DNA of 64,000 nt from Cryptomeria japonica (lineage: Eukaryota; Streptophyta; Pinopsida; Cupressales; Cupressaceae): contig NC_081415.1 in NCBI RefSeq assembly GCF_030272615.1, forward strand, positions 372,539,009 to 372,603,008. The letters are read 5' to 3'. This document shows positions 11,913-23,959 of the stretch, one piece after another (positions within the stretch are counted from its first letter, which is position 1; the number at the start of each line of letters is the position of its first letter). Under the pieces are notes generated by a model that was not told the origin of the DNA, made no database searches, and was given only the letters and a program-made list of their open reading frames with translations. A program made the translations under genes and the position numbers.

Positions 11913-14900
11913 TATCCTAAGTGAGGAAATGCGAAGGAAAAGCACAGGTGAGACTCCAAGATCATTGGGTAGTGTTTTGAATGTGGAGAACAGAGGAAGA
12001 TCAAAGGAAAGAGGAAAAGGCCCTGGGAATGAGAAGTCACGAGGGAATTCAAAGAAAGGACGCTCTCAATCTAGAGGAAAGAAAGATTGCTGGTACTGCA
12101 GAAAGCCTGGTCATCTAAAGAAAGACTGTTGGTCTCAGAAAAACAAAGAAGGAGACAAAAATGAAAATGACAGTAAGGAAGCTAATATTGAAATTAATAC
12201 TTTACAAGATGCTTTAATCTTATGTTTCGATAATGTTAATGATTCCTGGGTAATAGATTCTGGGGCTTCATTTCATGCTACACCCCATAGAAAATATTTT
12301 GTAGATTATGTTCAAAGTGATTTTGGACAGGTATATTTGGGTGATGATGAGCCCTGTCAAATTGTTGGAAAAGGAAAGATAAAGATCAAGTTGTAGAATG
12401 GAAATGAATGGTTTCTGCAGAAGGTAAGACATGTTCCTAACTTAAGAAGAAATTTAATTTTTGCAGGGCAACTAGGTAGTGAAGGTTGCATAGTTACCTT
12501 CTCAGACAATATCTGGAAGGTCAGTAAAGGATCATTAGTAGTAGCTAAAGGTGCGAAGGTAGGCACATTATATCTATGTACTGGTAACACTTACTCTACC
12601 TTAGCTGCTACAAATAAAGTTACTGCAGGGATAGCAATAATAGATGTTGCAAGAACAGATTCGATAATGTGGCACCATAGGCTTGGGCACATGAGTGAGA
12701 AAGGGATGAAAATCCTTCACTCCAAAAATCTATTGCCAAGACTAAAGAAGATTGATTTAGAGTTCTGTGAAAACTGTGTTTATGGCAAACAGAAAAGAGT
12801 CAGATTTCTCAAGGTTGGGAAAGAGAAAAAGAGTGAGAAGTTAGAGCTTGTGCATTCAGATGTATGGGGACCGGCTCAGGTATCATCTCTTGGTGGCTCT
12901 TGTTATTATGTTATTTTTATTGATGACTCAACCAGAAAAACATGGGTATATTTCCTAAAACAAAAATTAGATTTTTTTGAAACTTTTAAGAAATGGAAAG
13001 CTTTGGTTGAGAATGAGACAGGAAAAAAGTTGAAGTGTCTCAGATCGGATAATGGAGGTGAGTATTGCAGCAAAGTATTTGAATATTAATGCTCCTTAAA
13101 TGGGATTAGAAAGCAGAAGACAATTCCAGGAACTCCACAGGAAAATGGTGTGTCAGAGAGAATGAATAGGACTATCATGGAATGTGTGAGGAGCATGAGA
13201 TTGCATGTTGGATTGCCCTTACATTTTTGGGCAGATGCTGTATATACTGTTGTCTATTTGATAAATAGAGGACCTTCAACCCCTTTAGATGGTGGTATTC
13301 CAGAGGAGGCATGGACTGGTAAAAAGGTAAATTATTCTTTTCTGAAAACCTTTGGTTGTAAAGCTTTTGTCCATGTTGATAAAGAAAACAGAACCAAGCT
13401 TGATGCTAAATCTCAGAAATGTACCTTCATTGGATATGGGATAGATGAATATGGCTATCGGTTATAGGATTTTGAAAAAAAGAAAATAACTAGAAGTAGA
13501 GATGTTATATTCAATGAGAAGGTTATGTATAAAGAACAGATGCAGGAAAAGAAGCATGAACAGGACAAGCAAGAATATGTGGTGTTGGATGAGATTCCTA
13601 AAAATGAAATGCCACAGGTACCTAATGCTCAGCAACAACAGAATGTCCCACAAACTCTTGCAAGTGTTAGACGTTCTACGAGGTCAAGTAGACCCCCTGA
13701 AAGATTTTCTCCTTCTTTGTATTCTATATTATTAACTGATTCTGGTGAACCAGAAGAATATGAAGAAGCAATGCAGGTGGATGCCAAACAACAGTGGGAG
13801 CTAGGCATGAAAGAGGAGATGGACTCCTTGATGAAAAATAAGACTTGGGACTTAGTCCCTTTCCCTGTAGAAAAAAGAACCTTGCCTAACAAATGGTTTT
13901 ATCGACTGAAGGAGGAGGAAGGAGGTCAGAAAAGATATAAGGCCAGACTTGTGGTAAAAGGTTTTGCACAGAAAAAGGGTATAGATTATGATGAAATATT
14001 TTCTCCAGTTGTAAAAATGACTTCAATTAGAACTGTACTTAGTCTTGTGGCTACAGATGATTTACATCTTGAACAATTAGATGTGAAAACAACTTTTCTC
14101 CATGGAGATTTGGAGGAGGAAATTTACATGTTACAACCACAGGGCTATGAGGTCAAAGGTAAGGAGAACTTGGTGTGCAGGTTGAAGAAAAGTTTGTATG
14201 GCCTAAAGCAAGCACCCCGACAATGGTATTTAAAATTCGATAGTTTCATGGCTGAACACAGTTATCATAGATGTCATTCTGATCATTGTGTATATTTTAA
14301 GAGATTGGATAATGGCAGTTATATTATCCTGGTGCTTTATGTTGATGACATGCTTGTTGCTGATTCTAACATGGAACACATAAATGATCTTAAACAGAAA
14401 TTAGCCAAGTCATTTGCTATGAAGGATTTGGGTGTAGCTAAGCAAATTCTGGGTATGAGGATTACACGGGACAGGAAAAATAAAACCTTGAATTTGTCCC
14501 AAAGTGAATATATAAAGAAGGTGTTGAAAAGATTTAACATGCAGGATGCAAAAGCAATTAGTACACCTTTGGCTAGTCATTTCAAATTGACTAAGGAGAT
14601 GTGCCCAAAGACACAGGATGAAGTAAAGAAAATGTCTAACATCCCGTATTCATTAGCTATTGGTAGTCTGATGTATGCAATGGTATGCACAAGGCCAAAT
14701 ATTGCACATGCAATGGGAGTTGTGAGCAGGTTTATGAGTAATCCGAGTATGGAACATTGGAATGCTGTGAAATGGATCCTTCGGTATTTGAAAGGAACCA
14801 CTACGAAGGCATTATGTTTCAAAGGATCTAATGCTGCTCCGAGTGGATTTGTTGACTCTAATCTAGTAGGTGATATTGATTCACAAAGAAGCACTACAGG

Positions 14901-15255
14901 GTATGTTTTTACTTTAGGGGGAACTGCAGTCAGTTGGATTTCTAGGCTGCAAAAGGTTGTTGCACTTTCAACCACTGAAGCTGAGTATGTTGTTGCTATA
15001 GAAGCCAGCAAGGAGATGATTTGGTTACAATGTTTTCTGGAGGAATTGGGTCAGACACAGGAGGATCACCCATTGTATAGTGATATCCAGAGTGCCATTC
15101 ATCTTGCGAAGAACTCTGCTTTTCATTCAAGGACAAAGCACATTCAGCTCAGGTACCACTTCATCCGGACTATTTTGGAGGAGGGTCAATTATGGCTTGA
15201 GAAGATTCACACAAGTGAGAATCCTATCGATATGTTCACGAATGCAGTTCCATAG
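11913..15255 (+). pseudogene. Element A gag C-terminus and pol (copia order, broken)
   Basis: One reading frame runs from the zinc knuckle CWYCRKPGHLKKDC (12088-12129, CX2CX4HX4C) to the RNase H end at 15255. In order it holds protease (DSGAS, about 12256), the integrase HHCC region (starting WHHRLGHM, 12670), the integrase catalytic motifs HSDVWGP, RSDNGGEY and NGVSERMN (D, D and E all present), RT with YVDDM (14338-14352), and RNase H ending near 15250. In-frame stops occur at about 12396, 13087 and 13465, the last at a likely Trp codon. The 576-codon stretch 13525-15255 covering RT and RNase H is fully open. Catalytic residues survive, so this copy is only moderately old. Replication would require intact Gag-Pol, which is absent. 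Confidence 0.93.
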
Positions 15256-15383
15256 GAGAAGCTGATTTCTTCATCATTTTCTATTGGTCTTCTTGATTGA
15301 TAATTATGGAATTTATACCAGTCGAGTCCTAGTGTTTTATCCAGCGGATGCTGCATGTATAGTGGTGTCGTGTAGTATCAGTC

Positions 15384-15397
15384 TCCAAGTGGGAGAT
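15384..15397 (+). other. Element A polypurine tract
   Basis: AAGTGGGAGAT lies immediately before the right LTR, the classical copia plus-strand priming site. Confidence 0.8.
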
Positions 15398-15774
15398 TGT
15401 TGAAATGTGGCGACTGATCACAAGGTATTGTACACTCAGCACATATCCTCACCCCTGAGAAAAAAAAAATTTGTCATTTTTTGTTGATGAAAACCGACAT
15501 TGTAATAAAACCCTAAAAAGGCCGACTTTGTTTGTTGCCCTAAAAACGCATGTTATAAGCGGCTGGAATGCTTAAGGAATTGAAAGGTTGATGTACTATT
15601 TTTGCTAGATAATAAGAAAGATTGGATGACTGTGTATGGTGGACGTCCATTCTGGGTGAACCACATTAAATCTCTGTGTTATTCGTGTCCTGCTTTATTT
15701 CTTTGTCTTTTGTATTTAAATCTGCATAAAATTGTTAGTTCATATTTGCTTCGGATCTGCTTGAAACCCTAACA
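15398..15774 (+). repeat. Element A 3' LTR
   Basis: Begins TGTTGAAATG and ends CCCTAACA. It is about 75 bp shorter than the left LTR because the GC-rich block is missing. Confidence 0.9.
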
Positions 15775-16183
15775 CCAATGCCAAGCTAAGGTTATGACCT
15801 ATTTGGTGGAAAAGTTGCATGACAACTTTGAAAAGTTGTCATGCAACTTTTTGCAACTTTTGAGCAACTTTTGCAATGTTGTTTTTCTTGACTTTTAGGC
15901 TTGCATTAGGCTATCCTATGGACATAACCATGCTAAAAGGACCCCAGACTCACCAATAGGCACACATACCCTCAAATCCAAGAGAAAACTCAACCTAGAC
16001 TTGTGAACCTAGGACCTAAACAAAACCAATGAGCTCTTGGCTCTTATTAGATTTACATGGCTTCTTAAAGAAGCAAAATCCCAACAAAATCAAATGGTGG
16101 GAGCCCTTAGAAGGGTGCTCCTACACCACAATTTAATTTTAATTATCCCATTCGACTTTGAAAGAGAAAAGTTGGGTAAAGTC
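15775..16183. other. Short flank between elements A and B
   Basis: No gene seen. It contains the perfect hairpin at 15810-15851 and GCAACTTTT repeats to about 15875. Confidence 0.5.
15810..15851. repeat. Perfect 19-bp inverted repeat, 4-nt loop
   Basis: AAAAGTTGCATGACAACTT, the loop TGAA, then the exact complement. Further GCAACTTTT repeats follow. The arms show no mismatch, unlike most sequence around them. Confidence 0.85.
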
Positions 16184-16980
16184 TGTTGGTTGAAAATTTT
16201 GTAAACCTAGGGGATGTGTAAAATCATGGTTTCAGCCACAGTGTGTGAGTATAAAGCTCCCAATTTAGGGAAGGCTCCCCCTATATAAAAACTAAACTAA
16301 TCTAATATGAGTGATACAACAGTCTTTATTCTTATTTAAGGAAAAACTATATTCTTTTCTCTTCACATAAAATTAACAGAAATTGTAAATAAATAACATC
16401 AACAACTTATAAAGTAAAATGAGAGAGGGGAAAAGAAGTTTCCTGAAAGCACAAACACTCTTATCACTTCCTCCGGGACTGGAAATTAGACCAAAGGCTC
16501 AAATTATTTTAACCTTAACTTCCTATCAATACTTTTAGGACTTTTAGGAAAACAACAATGAATAATGACACAAAGTCTAAAGTATATTGCAACTTTTAAC
16601 ACTGAACAACAAAAATGAGTGTAAACTCAAAGTCTCACATCTCTTTCTTAACACAAATTAATTTCTATTCTCTTTCAAGAACAAGTGTAAACACAAAATT
16701 TTACAACTTCCCTTCATAAGAACTTTACTTTAATATATATTAATCTTCAATATTTGCAACACAAAGTTTGGAAAGAAAATATGATTAAGCTCTCAAGAAT
16801 AACATGCAAGAAGTGAAATAATGAACACAAAACTTGAGAGATTCAACAAAAATTCTAAATCCTTGAATGATTTTCTTCTATTCCTTTCAACTTCAATTTA
16901 CACATAAAAAGCTCAAAGTCTTCCTTGCTGTAAATTTTGGCAGAGTTTACTTGCTTTCTTTCCAAAAGATAAAGATTACA
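16184..16980 (-). repeat. Element B 3' LTR
   Basis: Starts TGTTGGTTGAAAATTTTG and ends AAGATTACA on the + strand. It pairs with 57122-57925 at about 91% identity over the first 150 bases compared by eye. The right boundary is chosen because a run complementary to a purine tract (CCCCCCTC) follows directly. Similarity to the second copy continues beyond it, so the boundary could instead lie up to about 17180. A TATTTATAGG box just outside the chosen end is a reason for caution. Confidence 0.65.
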
Positions 16981-16996
16981 ATAGACCCCCCTCAAG
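16981..16996 (-). other. Candidate polypurine tract of element B
   Basis: On the - strand TTGAGGGGGGTC lies four bases before the proposed LTR start TGTAATC. The same arrangement is seen at 57926-57941. Confidence 0.5.
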
Positions 16997-17174
16997 TATT
17001 TATAGGAGAGATGCCTTGAGAAAAATAAGGGAGAATTCCAACTAACATGGACCTATTCAACAACTAACTAAGACTTGTTCAAAGTTATGTCCTATTCTAA
17101 ATTGACTTGTAATTGGTTTACTTGTAATTACAAAAGTGCAAGTGATGAGTTAACTTGCAATTACAAAATTGTTT

Positions 17175-18792
17175 TTACAAGTTAGATAAAAAAGGTTGGA
17201 ATCTATCCAGAATGGAGGGATATTCCTTTTGTGACCATTGAATTGATGGAAGTGGTGCTTCATCAACTCTCTTTTCAACATACTCAGAATCAAGTATATT
17301 ACCAACATCAACCATTTCTTCAGGAATGTTTGTCAGGTTCAAGTCAAAAATTTCCTCAAGTGTGAGCTCGCAGTAATCCATCCTATGAATCTCCTCTTCT
17401 GTACAAAGATCAACCCAGATGTCCTCTATGCAATGCATATGTGTGAAAGATCTTTTAATCCTTTCTTTCATGCTCCAGTAATCAAAATATTTCCTTGATT
17501 TGAATCATTTGAGATTGAATTTCTGCATCTCAAACTCCATGTCTTTAGCTTTTGTAGACGTCATGAGGGAATATCGACCAATCTGTAATGGGTTACTTGA
17601 TGATATCCCCATTCCAGCTTTGTGCCGAATTGATTGTTGTGCACGAACTGCCATAAATTTTCTTCCCAACTCCATAAGGATTATCTTAGAGATTTGGAAT
17701 CTTAGAAGCATATAGTGTTGCCCGTTGTAGCATCCAACTCTCATGTCAGTAAAAGTTGGGAACTAAAGGAATAAGTAGTCGTATTAATTTACTCTTTCCC
17801 ATGCAGCATCTAACACTATTCTATTCTTCATTGTTTTATCAAATAAACACATGTAGTGACCAAAGAAAGCATTTTGGACTCTTCTGTAATGAAGCCTGTT
17901 GGGTCTCAAAGGCAATTGATCATAATATTCCCACACATGCACAAGTATGCAATCACCCTTGGTAGAAAGACCGGGGAAATGTCTGAGTGATGTTTCTATA
18001 TATACCAGGTATGAATTCATGTAGAAGGACAAAGTGGTAGGAACTTTGGCAAGTTGTTCACACAAAGCATCACTAATATTCTCACCCCAAAAAATGTGTT
18101 AGGATTTCTTCATGAGAACAATAAATTGATACATCCATGGTTCAAAGGTTCAAAGATATTGGAATGCTCCAAACCCATGATCCTGCTTAAGAGAGTAATT
18201 GTGTCGCCAATCTCTCCTTTGAAGTCACAGAAAAACAACTTAGCCCGCCAGGTGAGACAAGTCTAGGGCTCATGAATCCTTTTATGAATATGACGCTTGC
18301 ATTCCTTCTCCCTTTGAACAAAGTACTCTGCTGCACTTTCTTTTGATATTTCTAAATAAACAAGAGTTGTAGGTATTTTGAAAATCTTCTCAATGGTTTC
18401 AGTGTCTAGGTGGATAACAACCTCTTCATCATCATCTCTGATAGTTCTGATTTCTTGACCAAAATGAGTGGCACAAGCAAGAACAAATTCCAGCTCCAGG
18501 GCAACCACTGGGAAGGAATAAATAAGATGGGTGTGACTATCCAATAAACGCTGCATATTGTGATCCTTAGGGTTTTCAACTCTTTCAAGGAAGTCTGACA
18601 TATCCACATGTCTGATTTTTTGATCTTTAATCTCCTCCAATGAAGAAGAAATATCATTTTGGTATTTGTCATACTTGTACTTCATCTTCTTGTGAGAAGA
18701 TGATGCCGACAAATCAGTCATCAAAGAGGAATATGTAATGCTGTGATGAAAATCCAGAAGAGCCAAAGCACATCACTATTTGCAGAAAAAGC
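17175..18792 (-). pseudogene. Element B extra ORF (truncated, frameshifted)
   Basis: Reading from an ATG near 18792 (MAFSANSD), pieces at 18766-18263, 18065-17784, 17744-17505 and 17471-17175 match successive parts of the longer copy at 61673-58358. Recognisable shared blocks include HVDMSDFL, KDHNMQRLLD, LACATHF and EYVEKRVDEAPLPSIQWSQKE. Several frameshifts separate the pieces. Relative to the second copy, 1.93 kb (equivalent of 58123-60050) is deleted at the junction near 17181, with only GT of microhomology, so the C-terminal half is lost. It lies between integrase and the 3' LTR in sense orientation, the env-like position, but no signal peptide or membrane segment is visible. The family is unknown to me. 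Confidence 0.7.
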
Positions 18793-20640
18793 CATATTAT
18801 CTTCTTCAAATTGGAAAAACTCAAACCCTAGCCTTAAAGTTATTGAAGAAGGAGTGATGAATAAATAAGAGGCTTTAAAGGCATGGCTTTGGACCAATTT
18901 TGGATCTTGAAGGTATACTACATGTATAAAAATGGGGAAAAACTCTTGCGAAGACATAACTGCAATCAAGTTTTAAAATTCCGATTGCAAGTAGACTTAT
19001 AATGAGAAAAATGAATGAAGGTGTGATGAATGAATGCAATGGTGTCAAAAGGAATTTTGACATGAGGGAAATGATGGAAATAATAATTTTGACCAATGAT
19101 GGCAAACTTGGATGACCATGTACAGGTATAGAAAGGGACATTTTTAGCTTGGCAACTTGGAAAATGGAAAAATTTCTAGCAATCAGATTTATAAAACTCG
19201 AAATTAAGTGAATGAGTTGAACACTCAACATTGTAACTTTGTAAAAAAGAATATTTACTCTTTTTACCAAGGGGAAGATCAATGTTATTACTGCTACTTG
19301 TAATTGGGTTTCAAAATCCTGAATACAAATGAATATGAAAGAATTGCAAGAGGGGAAAAACATGCAAATTCACAAGTTGTATTCAAAGAACCAAACAAAT
19401 TGGGAATATCTTGAAGAAAACCAAAATAAAATCAAGAGCATGATTATTTACAAGCTTGATCAAACAAAGAAACTAGAAACAACAAAAAGAAAAAAAAGTT
19501 GAAAATACATACCTTGCTTGATTGAATGCCCTAGGATAAAATAAAAGAAGAAGAGGTATGACCAAAAAGCTTTATAAGAAGACAATGGAGCCTCCATGTC
19601 TGAGCACTAAGGATGAAAAACAACATATACAATGGACAAAAAGCGTAAAAAACGTTTAAGGTAAATGTTCCCTACTTGGTGAGAAAGACTAAGTGTTGAA
19701 TGCCAAATACCATGAATGTGAAACGTGGCAGAAATCATGGGTATGGACGCCAAAAAAGCAGAGCACACACACAAAAGTCAATAAATCTCCAAGATGCAAA
19801 ATGGACTTAGAAACTTCTTATCGTTGTGCAAGAAAAATGCAAACTCTTGCTTGAGTCGGGTTTCAAGTCCAACACAACAAGTTTGATGCCTTTGAAGAAG
19901 AAACACATAGTCGAGTTTTAAGAATCCGACTTCAAGCAAGAGTAAGGGATAAAAATAATTCATACAAAGAAAGATGTAGTCAGGTTATAAAAGCCCGACT
20001 GCATGTTTTAATAAAAACACACTTTCTTTGCTTAACCTTTAAAATTGGGTTTTTGGGAAGCAAAAACATACAGAACATAAAAAGCACTAAAAACTTGTAA
20101 TCGAGTTTTAAATTTCCAATTACAAGTCTTAAAATAAAGAAAAATAAAAGGAAAGTAGGATTTTAAAAGAAAAATTACAAGTTCTCGTAAACTTGTATTC
20201 TAAAAATTCACTTGGAGTATGACCAAAAAGTTCCTACAAAACAACTTAAAAGGCAAAAAGGGAAAATGGAAAAGAAAAGACAAGTTACAAGTAACACATA
20301 TCTTATAAAATTTCACTTGCAATTGTTTGAAAAAGCTCCTACAAAACAACTTAAAAACAAAAGTATCCTTACTTGCAAAGGAAATAAAATTTCCCACTCA
20401 CAATCTAGAGAACAAAACCCGATTTTGGAGAAAAGACCAAGCAAACAAACTCAGAACGCGATGAAATTTGAAATGTGGATCAAGGATGAACCGAAGATTA
20501 ATCCAGTTCAAAAAGGAGCAAGAATTTTGCCTCTAAAAGTGTGCCTTAGAGTAAAATCTTCATTTTTGAAAAAAAATTTAAAAAGAGTTGTCCAAATTTA
20601 TGAATACAAAATTACGGACAATTGTTGGCTCTAATTGGGG
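18793..20640 (-). other. Element B non-coding stretch with repeated hairpin motifs
   Basis: No convincing coding frame. At least six short imperfect inverted repeats of one type occur, with a centre like GGGTTTTAAAAATCC and arms AGTC/GACT or TTGTAAT/ATTACAA: 18961-18989, 19296-19330, 19909-19932, 19976-20005, 20093-20127 and 20173-20198. Corresponding hairpins occur in the second copy. The role is unknown; RNA structure or packaging is one possibility. Confidence 0.6.
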
Positions 20641-20849
20641 AATTTATTTCACTCATTCTCAAAAATGATGAAAGAATAGAAACCATATATCTAAGTGCCT
20701 TCCTTCTAACTTCCATTGGGCCACGATGTCAATCAAAGAAAAAACAAAACATAAAAACGACTCAAAAACAAAAGAATAAAAAGATGAACTTTACTTAGAA
20801 ATATTTGACTAGAATATTTAGTCAAAGAAATGATTCAAGTGCTGGCCAC

Positions 20850-22091
20850 TATAGGGCGGCACAAATGGTGTACCATCTCGATAAGATAAAATATAGCTAT
20901 TTTCTCCAGCAATACAGTGAACGATGAAAGTTCCACGCCAAAGATAATCAAATTTCCATGTATGCCTTTAGGTTCTCTGCGCTTATCCCAAAGTAGCACA
21001 TGATCACCAACTCTGAATCCTCTCTGCTTAGCCTTTCTGTCAAAAATAATTTTGACTTATTTATGATATTTGGCGATTTGATCCACCACTTGTGTTATTT
21101 GTTCTTCCATCTAGGAGAGATGCATGATTCTTTTGTCTAAAGCACTTTCAAAAGTTTCATCTTCAGTTGCTTTAGCCAATTTTAAAGCAGGAAGTTCCAA
21201 AGTAATGGGTATTTCTGCATTCATCCCATAAAGAAGCTGAAATGATGACATGCTAATAGCTCTCTTGGGTGTAATTCAATCTACCCATAAAGCATCATAA
21301 AGAGCCTTATGCCAAGACCTTTGGTTTTCTTCCACAAGCTTACATATGATGGTAATCAAGTTCTTATTACTTGATTATGCCTGACCATTACCTTGAGGAT
21401 AATAGTCAGATGAATGAGATACCATACTCAAAACAAAATTGAGTTACCTCAAAAGAAGAAAATGCAGCCGTATTATTAGTCACAATCTTGTGTGTAACAC
21501 CAAATTGAAAATTATGTTCTCCTTGAGAAACGTACGTACCACCTCAGAGGCAACATGTTTTATTGGTACAACCTCCACCCACTTAGTGAAGTAATCACTT
21601 GTCATGAGGACATATGTATGACCAGTACTTGAAGAAGGGTTGATAGCACCAATGCAATCAATTGTCCACTGCTGGAAAGGTTCTTCAATTACAACAAGCT
21701 TCAGAGGTAATGCTGCGAGCTTTTGTTTGACCACAAATTGCTAACAATGAATACAATTACGCACACATCTAAAAGTATCTCGAAAAAGTGTCGACCAATA
21801 ATACTTATCCTGAAAGACCTTGTGAGTAGTCATTGGTGCAAAGAAATGTCCAACACATGCCTAATTATGGAAATATTCCAATAATCTGACTTGTTACGTC
21901 TTATCAACATAACGAAGGAAGGTACCATCAACAACTCTCTTGTACAAACCATTGTTCCAAAGAAAAAATTTTATAGATTTGAGATTTATATTCCTCTTCT
22001 CCTTGAATGAAAAATGTGTTGGACATTCACCATAGGTCAGAAAATAGGCCAAATTGGAATACCATTCGTCAGTTGTACTAACGAACAACAC
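20850..22091 (-). pseudogene. Element B integrase
   Basis: Integrase joins the element cDNA to host DNA. The N-terminal region (22091-21730) includes an Asn/Gly-rich lead-in and a CVRNCIHC zinc-type pair. The catalytic core follows with WTIDCIGAINP (first Asp, about 21680) and YFTKWVEVVP. Beyond a stop near 21480 the frame continues with a YYPQGNGQA motif, so the glutamate region is eroded. The C-terminal RGFRVGDHVLLWDKRR block near 21000 resembles the GPY/F-type end of gypsy integrases. At least five stops break it. It is followed on the - strand by the hairpin-rich stretch and the extra ORF. Confidence 0.85.
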
Positions 22092-22253
22092 CCTAGGAAG
22101 ATCTTCTGGATCATCTTATTCCTGATTCTCGAAACCATTTTCAGCTATGAGCTGACAAAACCCTTTCCCACAAATAAGTTTGGTAGGCTTAATCTCCAAA
22201 TCATATTCCTGAATCTTTGTAATCTAGTTACCTCATTTTACACCAAAGTCTTG

Positions 22254-22560
22254 CTAAGTTAAGATAGACTTAATTGCAATATCTGGAACTAGGACCAAAG
22301 TGTGAGAATTCATAATATAGAATCTAAAATACTTAATTATTTTCACCACAACGTAAGCATTCTTCTCAATCAAGGAGTACTTGAGCTCATGAGCCTTTAA
22401 AGGACAACTCATGAAAGCAATGAGAGATTCAACTCCCTCTGAATTTTTTTGCATTAGAATGGCGAGCATAGTATGCTCAGAAACATAACTATACATGATA
22501 AAACCCTTGGTATAGTCTAGACAAACCAGCACATATGCATGAGAGTAATTGCGTCCTTAA
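22254..22560 (-). pseudogene. Element B RNase H (gypsy type)
   Basis: The 92-codon open segment contains CPLKAHELKYSLIEKNAYVV and a C-terminal SHTLVLVPD block, aligning with the RNase H that follows RT in gypsy elements (normally ...YSxIEKEALAIV...). This enzyme degrades the RNA strand of the RNA/DNA hybrid during reverse transcription. It is in the same frame as RT and integrase. Active-site Asp residues are not all visible, so activity is unlikely. Confidence 0.8.
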
Positions 22561-22562
22561 TC

Positions 22563-23380
22563 TCATTGAATGCAGTCATTCCTTCTGGAACTCCATTGGA
22601 ACATAGTCTTTCCTTTCATCATATCGACGATATGGCATGTCTTCTCGGCAAAATATTGGATAAACCGATGCAACAAATTATCTTTTCCAAAGAAGGAACG
22701 GACAATGGTCTTACTAGTAGGCAAAGAGAGAGACTGAATAGAATTAACTCTTTTTGGATCAATATTAATGCATTCTTTAGAAACAACATTCCCAAGAAGC
22801 TTTCCCTCAGTCACCCCAAAGACTGACTTCTTAGGATTAAGAGAAATAACATGCTCATGACATCTTTCTAATACATCTTGTAAATGAAAAAGATGATTTT
22901 CATGATCTTTAGAAAAGACAATGAGGTCATCAAGATATACAACAATATATCTTCCCAAAATACCATAGAATACTAAGTCCATGGCTCGTTGAAAGGTATC
23001 ACCTGCATTGATTAAATCATGAGGCATCCTGCGGTACGCAAAAGTGCCCCAAGGAGTAGTAAATGCAGTTTTATGTTGGTCAGATTCTCTTATCTCAATC
23101 TGGTTGTACCCTAAAAATCCATCTAACATGGACATCATCTAGGCACCTATCACTATCTGCAATACTTGATCCATTATCGGCAAAGGATAATTATCTTTAA
23201 ATGAGAGCTGATTGAGATTCCTAAAATCCACACATACATATTTCTTTGTTTTTTTTGTGCACCGGGACTATGTTTTCTACCCACGTTGAATGGTGGATAG
23301 GAAAAATAATCTAAGCATTTAGCATTTTCTGAATCTCAGAATGGATAGTAACTGAAATCTTGGGGTTTAATTGACGCTAC
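22563..23380 (-). pseudogene. Element B reverse transcriptase
   Basis: Palm-domain motifs are clear: LDGFLGYNQIEI (about 23120), TPWGTFAYRRMPHDLINAG (about 23050) and the catalytic VVYLDDLIVFSKD box (YLDD about 22937-22926), then SLNPKKSVFGV. N-terminal fingers are present upstream (FVDFRNLNQLSFKDNYPLP near 23220) but a stop separates them. PFG reads PHD, a substitution in a conserved position. RT copies element RNA into DNA. It is in one frame with RNase H and integrase; the upstream protease and RNase H-like domain lie in other frames. Confidence 0.9.
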
Positions 23381-23612
23381 TTCTACCTAAAAGGTATTAC
23401 GCCAAGCTTCAAAGGAATATCATGTTGCACTTCTTTCAGATGAAAAGATTTAAGTTCATCATAAGAATAAGCCAATACATCCATGTATTGGCATTGGAGC
23501 TAGATGAATTTCTCTTTCTCCTCTGGAGTGCAATTATTGCCAATATCGACAAATTAGGAACCTCTTCTGATCTGATGTTTTACTTTTCAAAACCCATGGA
23601 GGATTTTGAATT

Positions 23613-23879
23613 TTATCGTTGTTGTTTCTTGATATAGTGATCATGCTTATCAAAAAGTTTCTCAAGAGAAACCAATCCCTTAGGAATTCTATTTCCCTTC
23701 AACTGAAGAATTTCATCATCTGCTTCAGATGATGTATCTGACATTGAATTTGAAGAAGAGGAGGAAGATGAGTTACTTCCTTCAAAATACAGATTGTTGA
23801 AATTGTCTTCTCTTTGAAGAAAATTTATAATATGCTTGTCATCATTGAAAATCTTCCAGTGGTTCCAATTCTCAGGCAC
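23613..23879 (-). pseudogene. Element B linker before RT, Ser-rich
   Basis: An open segment with SSSSSSSNSMSDTSSEADDE followed by LVSLEKLFDKHDHYIKKQQR. The latter (FDKHD then basic residues) is a linker type that I associate with gypsy polyproteins just before RT. It separates the second RNase H-like domain from RT. Confidence 0.5.
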
Positions 23880-23959
23880 ACTAGGTTTGCAAATTAACTC
23901 AATGGTATATCTATTTGAGCAAAATAAAGATGTGGAATGAGAAAAGTGGTTGAAACCGC

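Larger units (their letters stand above)
9364..15774 (+). mobile_element. Element A: Ty1/copia LTR retrotransposon, degenerate, both LTRs present
   Basis: Flanked by direct repeats (9364-9815 and 15398-15774), with an initiator-Met-type primer-binding site after the left LTR and a purine tract before the right one. Internal order is gag, protease, integrase, RT, RNase H, the copia order. A 1492-bp solo LTR of another family plus a 5-bp duplication interrupts gag; without these the element is about 4.9 kb, normal for copia. Coding is broken by at least five stops and one frameshift in gag. The 5-bp flanks (CCAGC and CCAAT) match imperfectly, so the target duplication is decayed or absent. The 5-mer AGCTA occurs at the left edge and again 9 bp beyond the right end. 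Confidence 0.93.

Noticed and set aside
14337-15011. Long - strand frames inside element A pol
   Set aside because: Shadow frames opposite the well-supported RT/RNase H coding.
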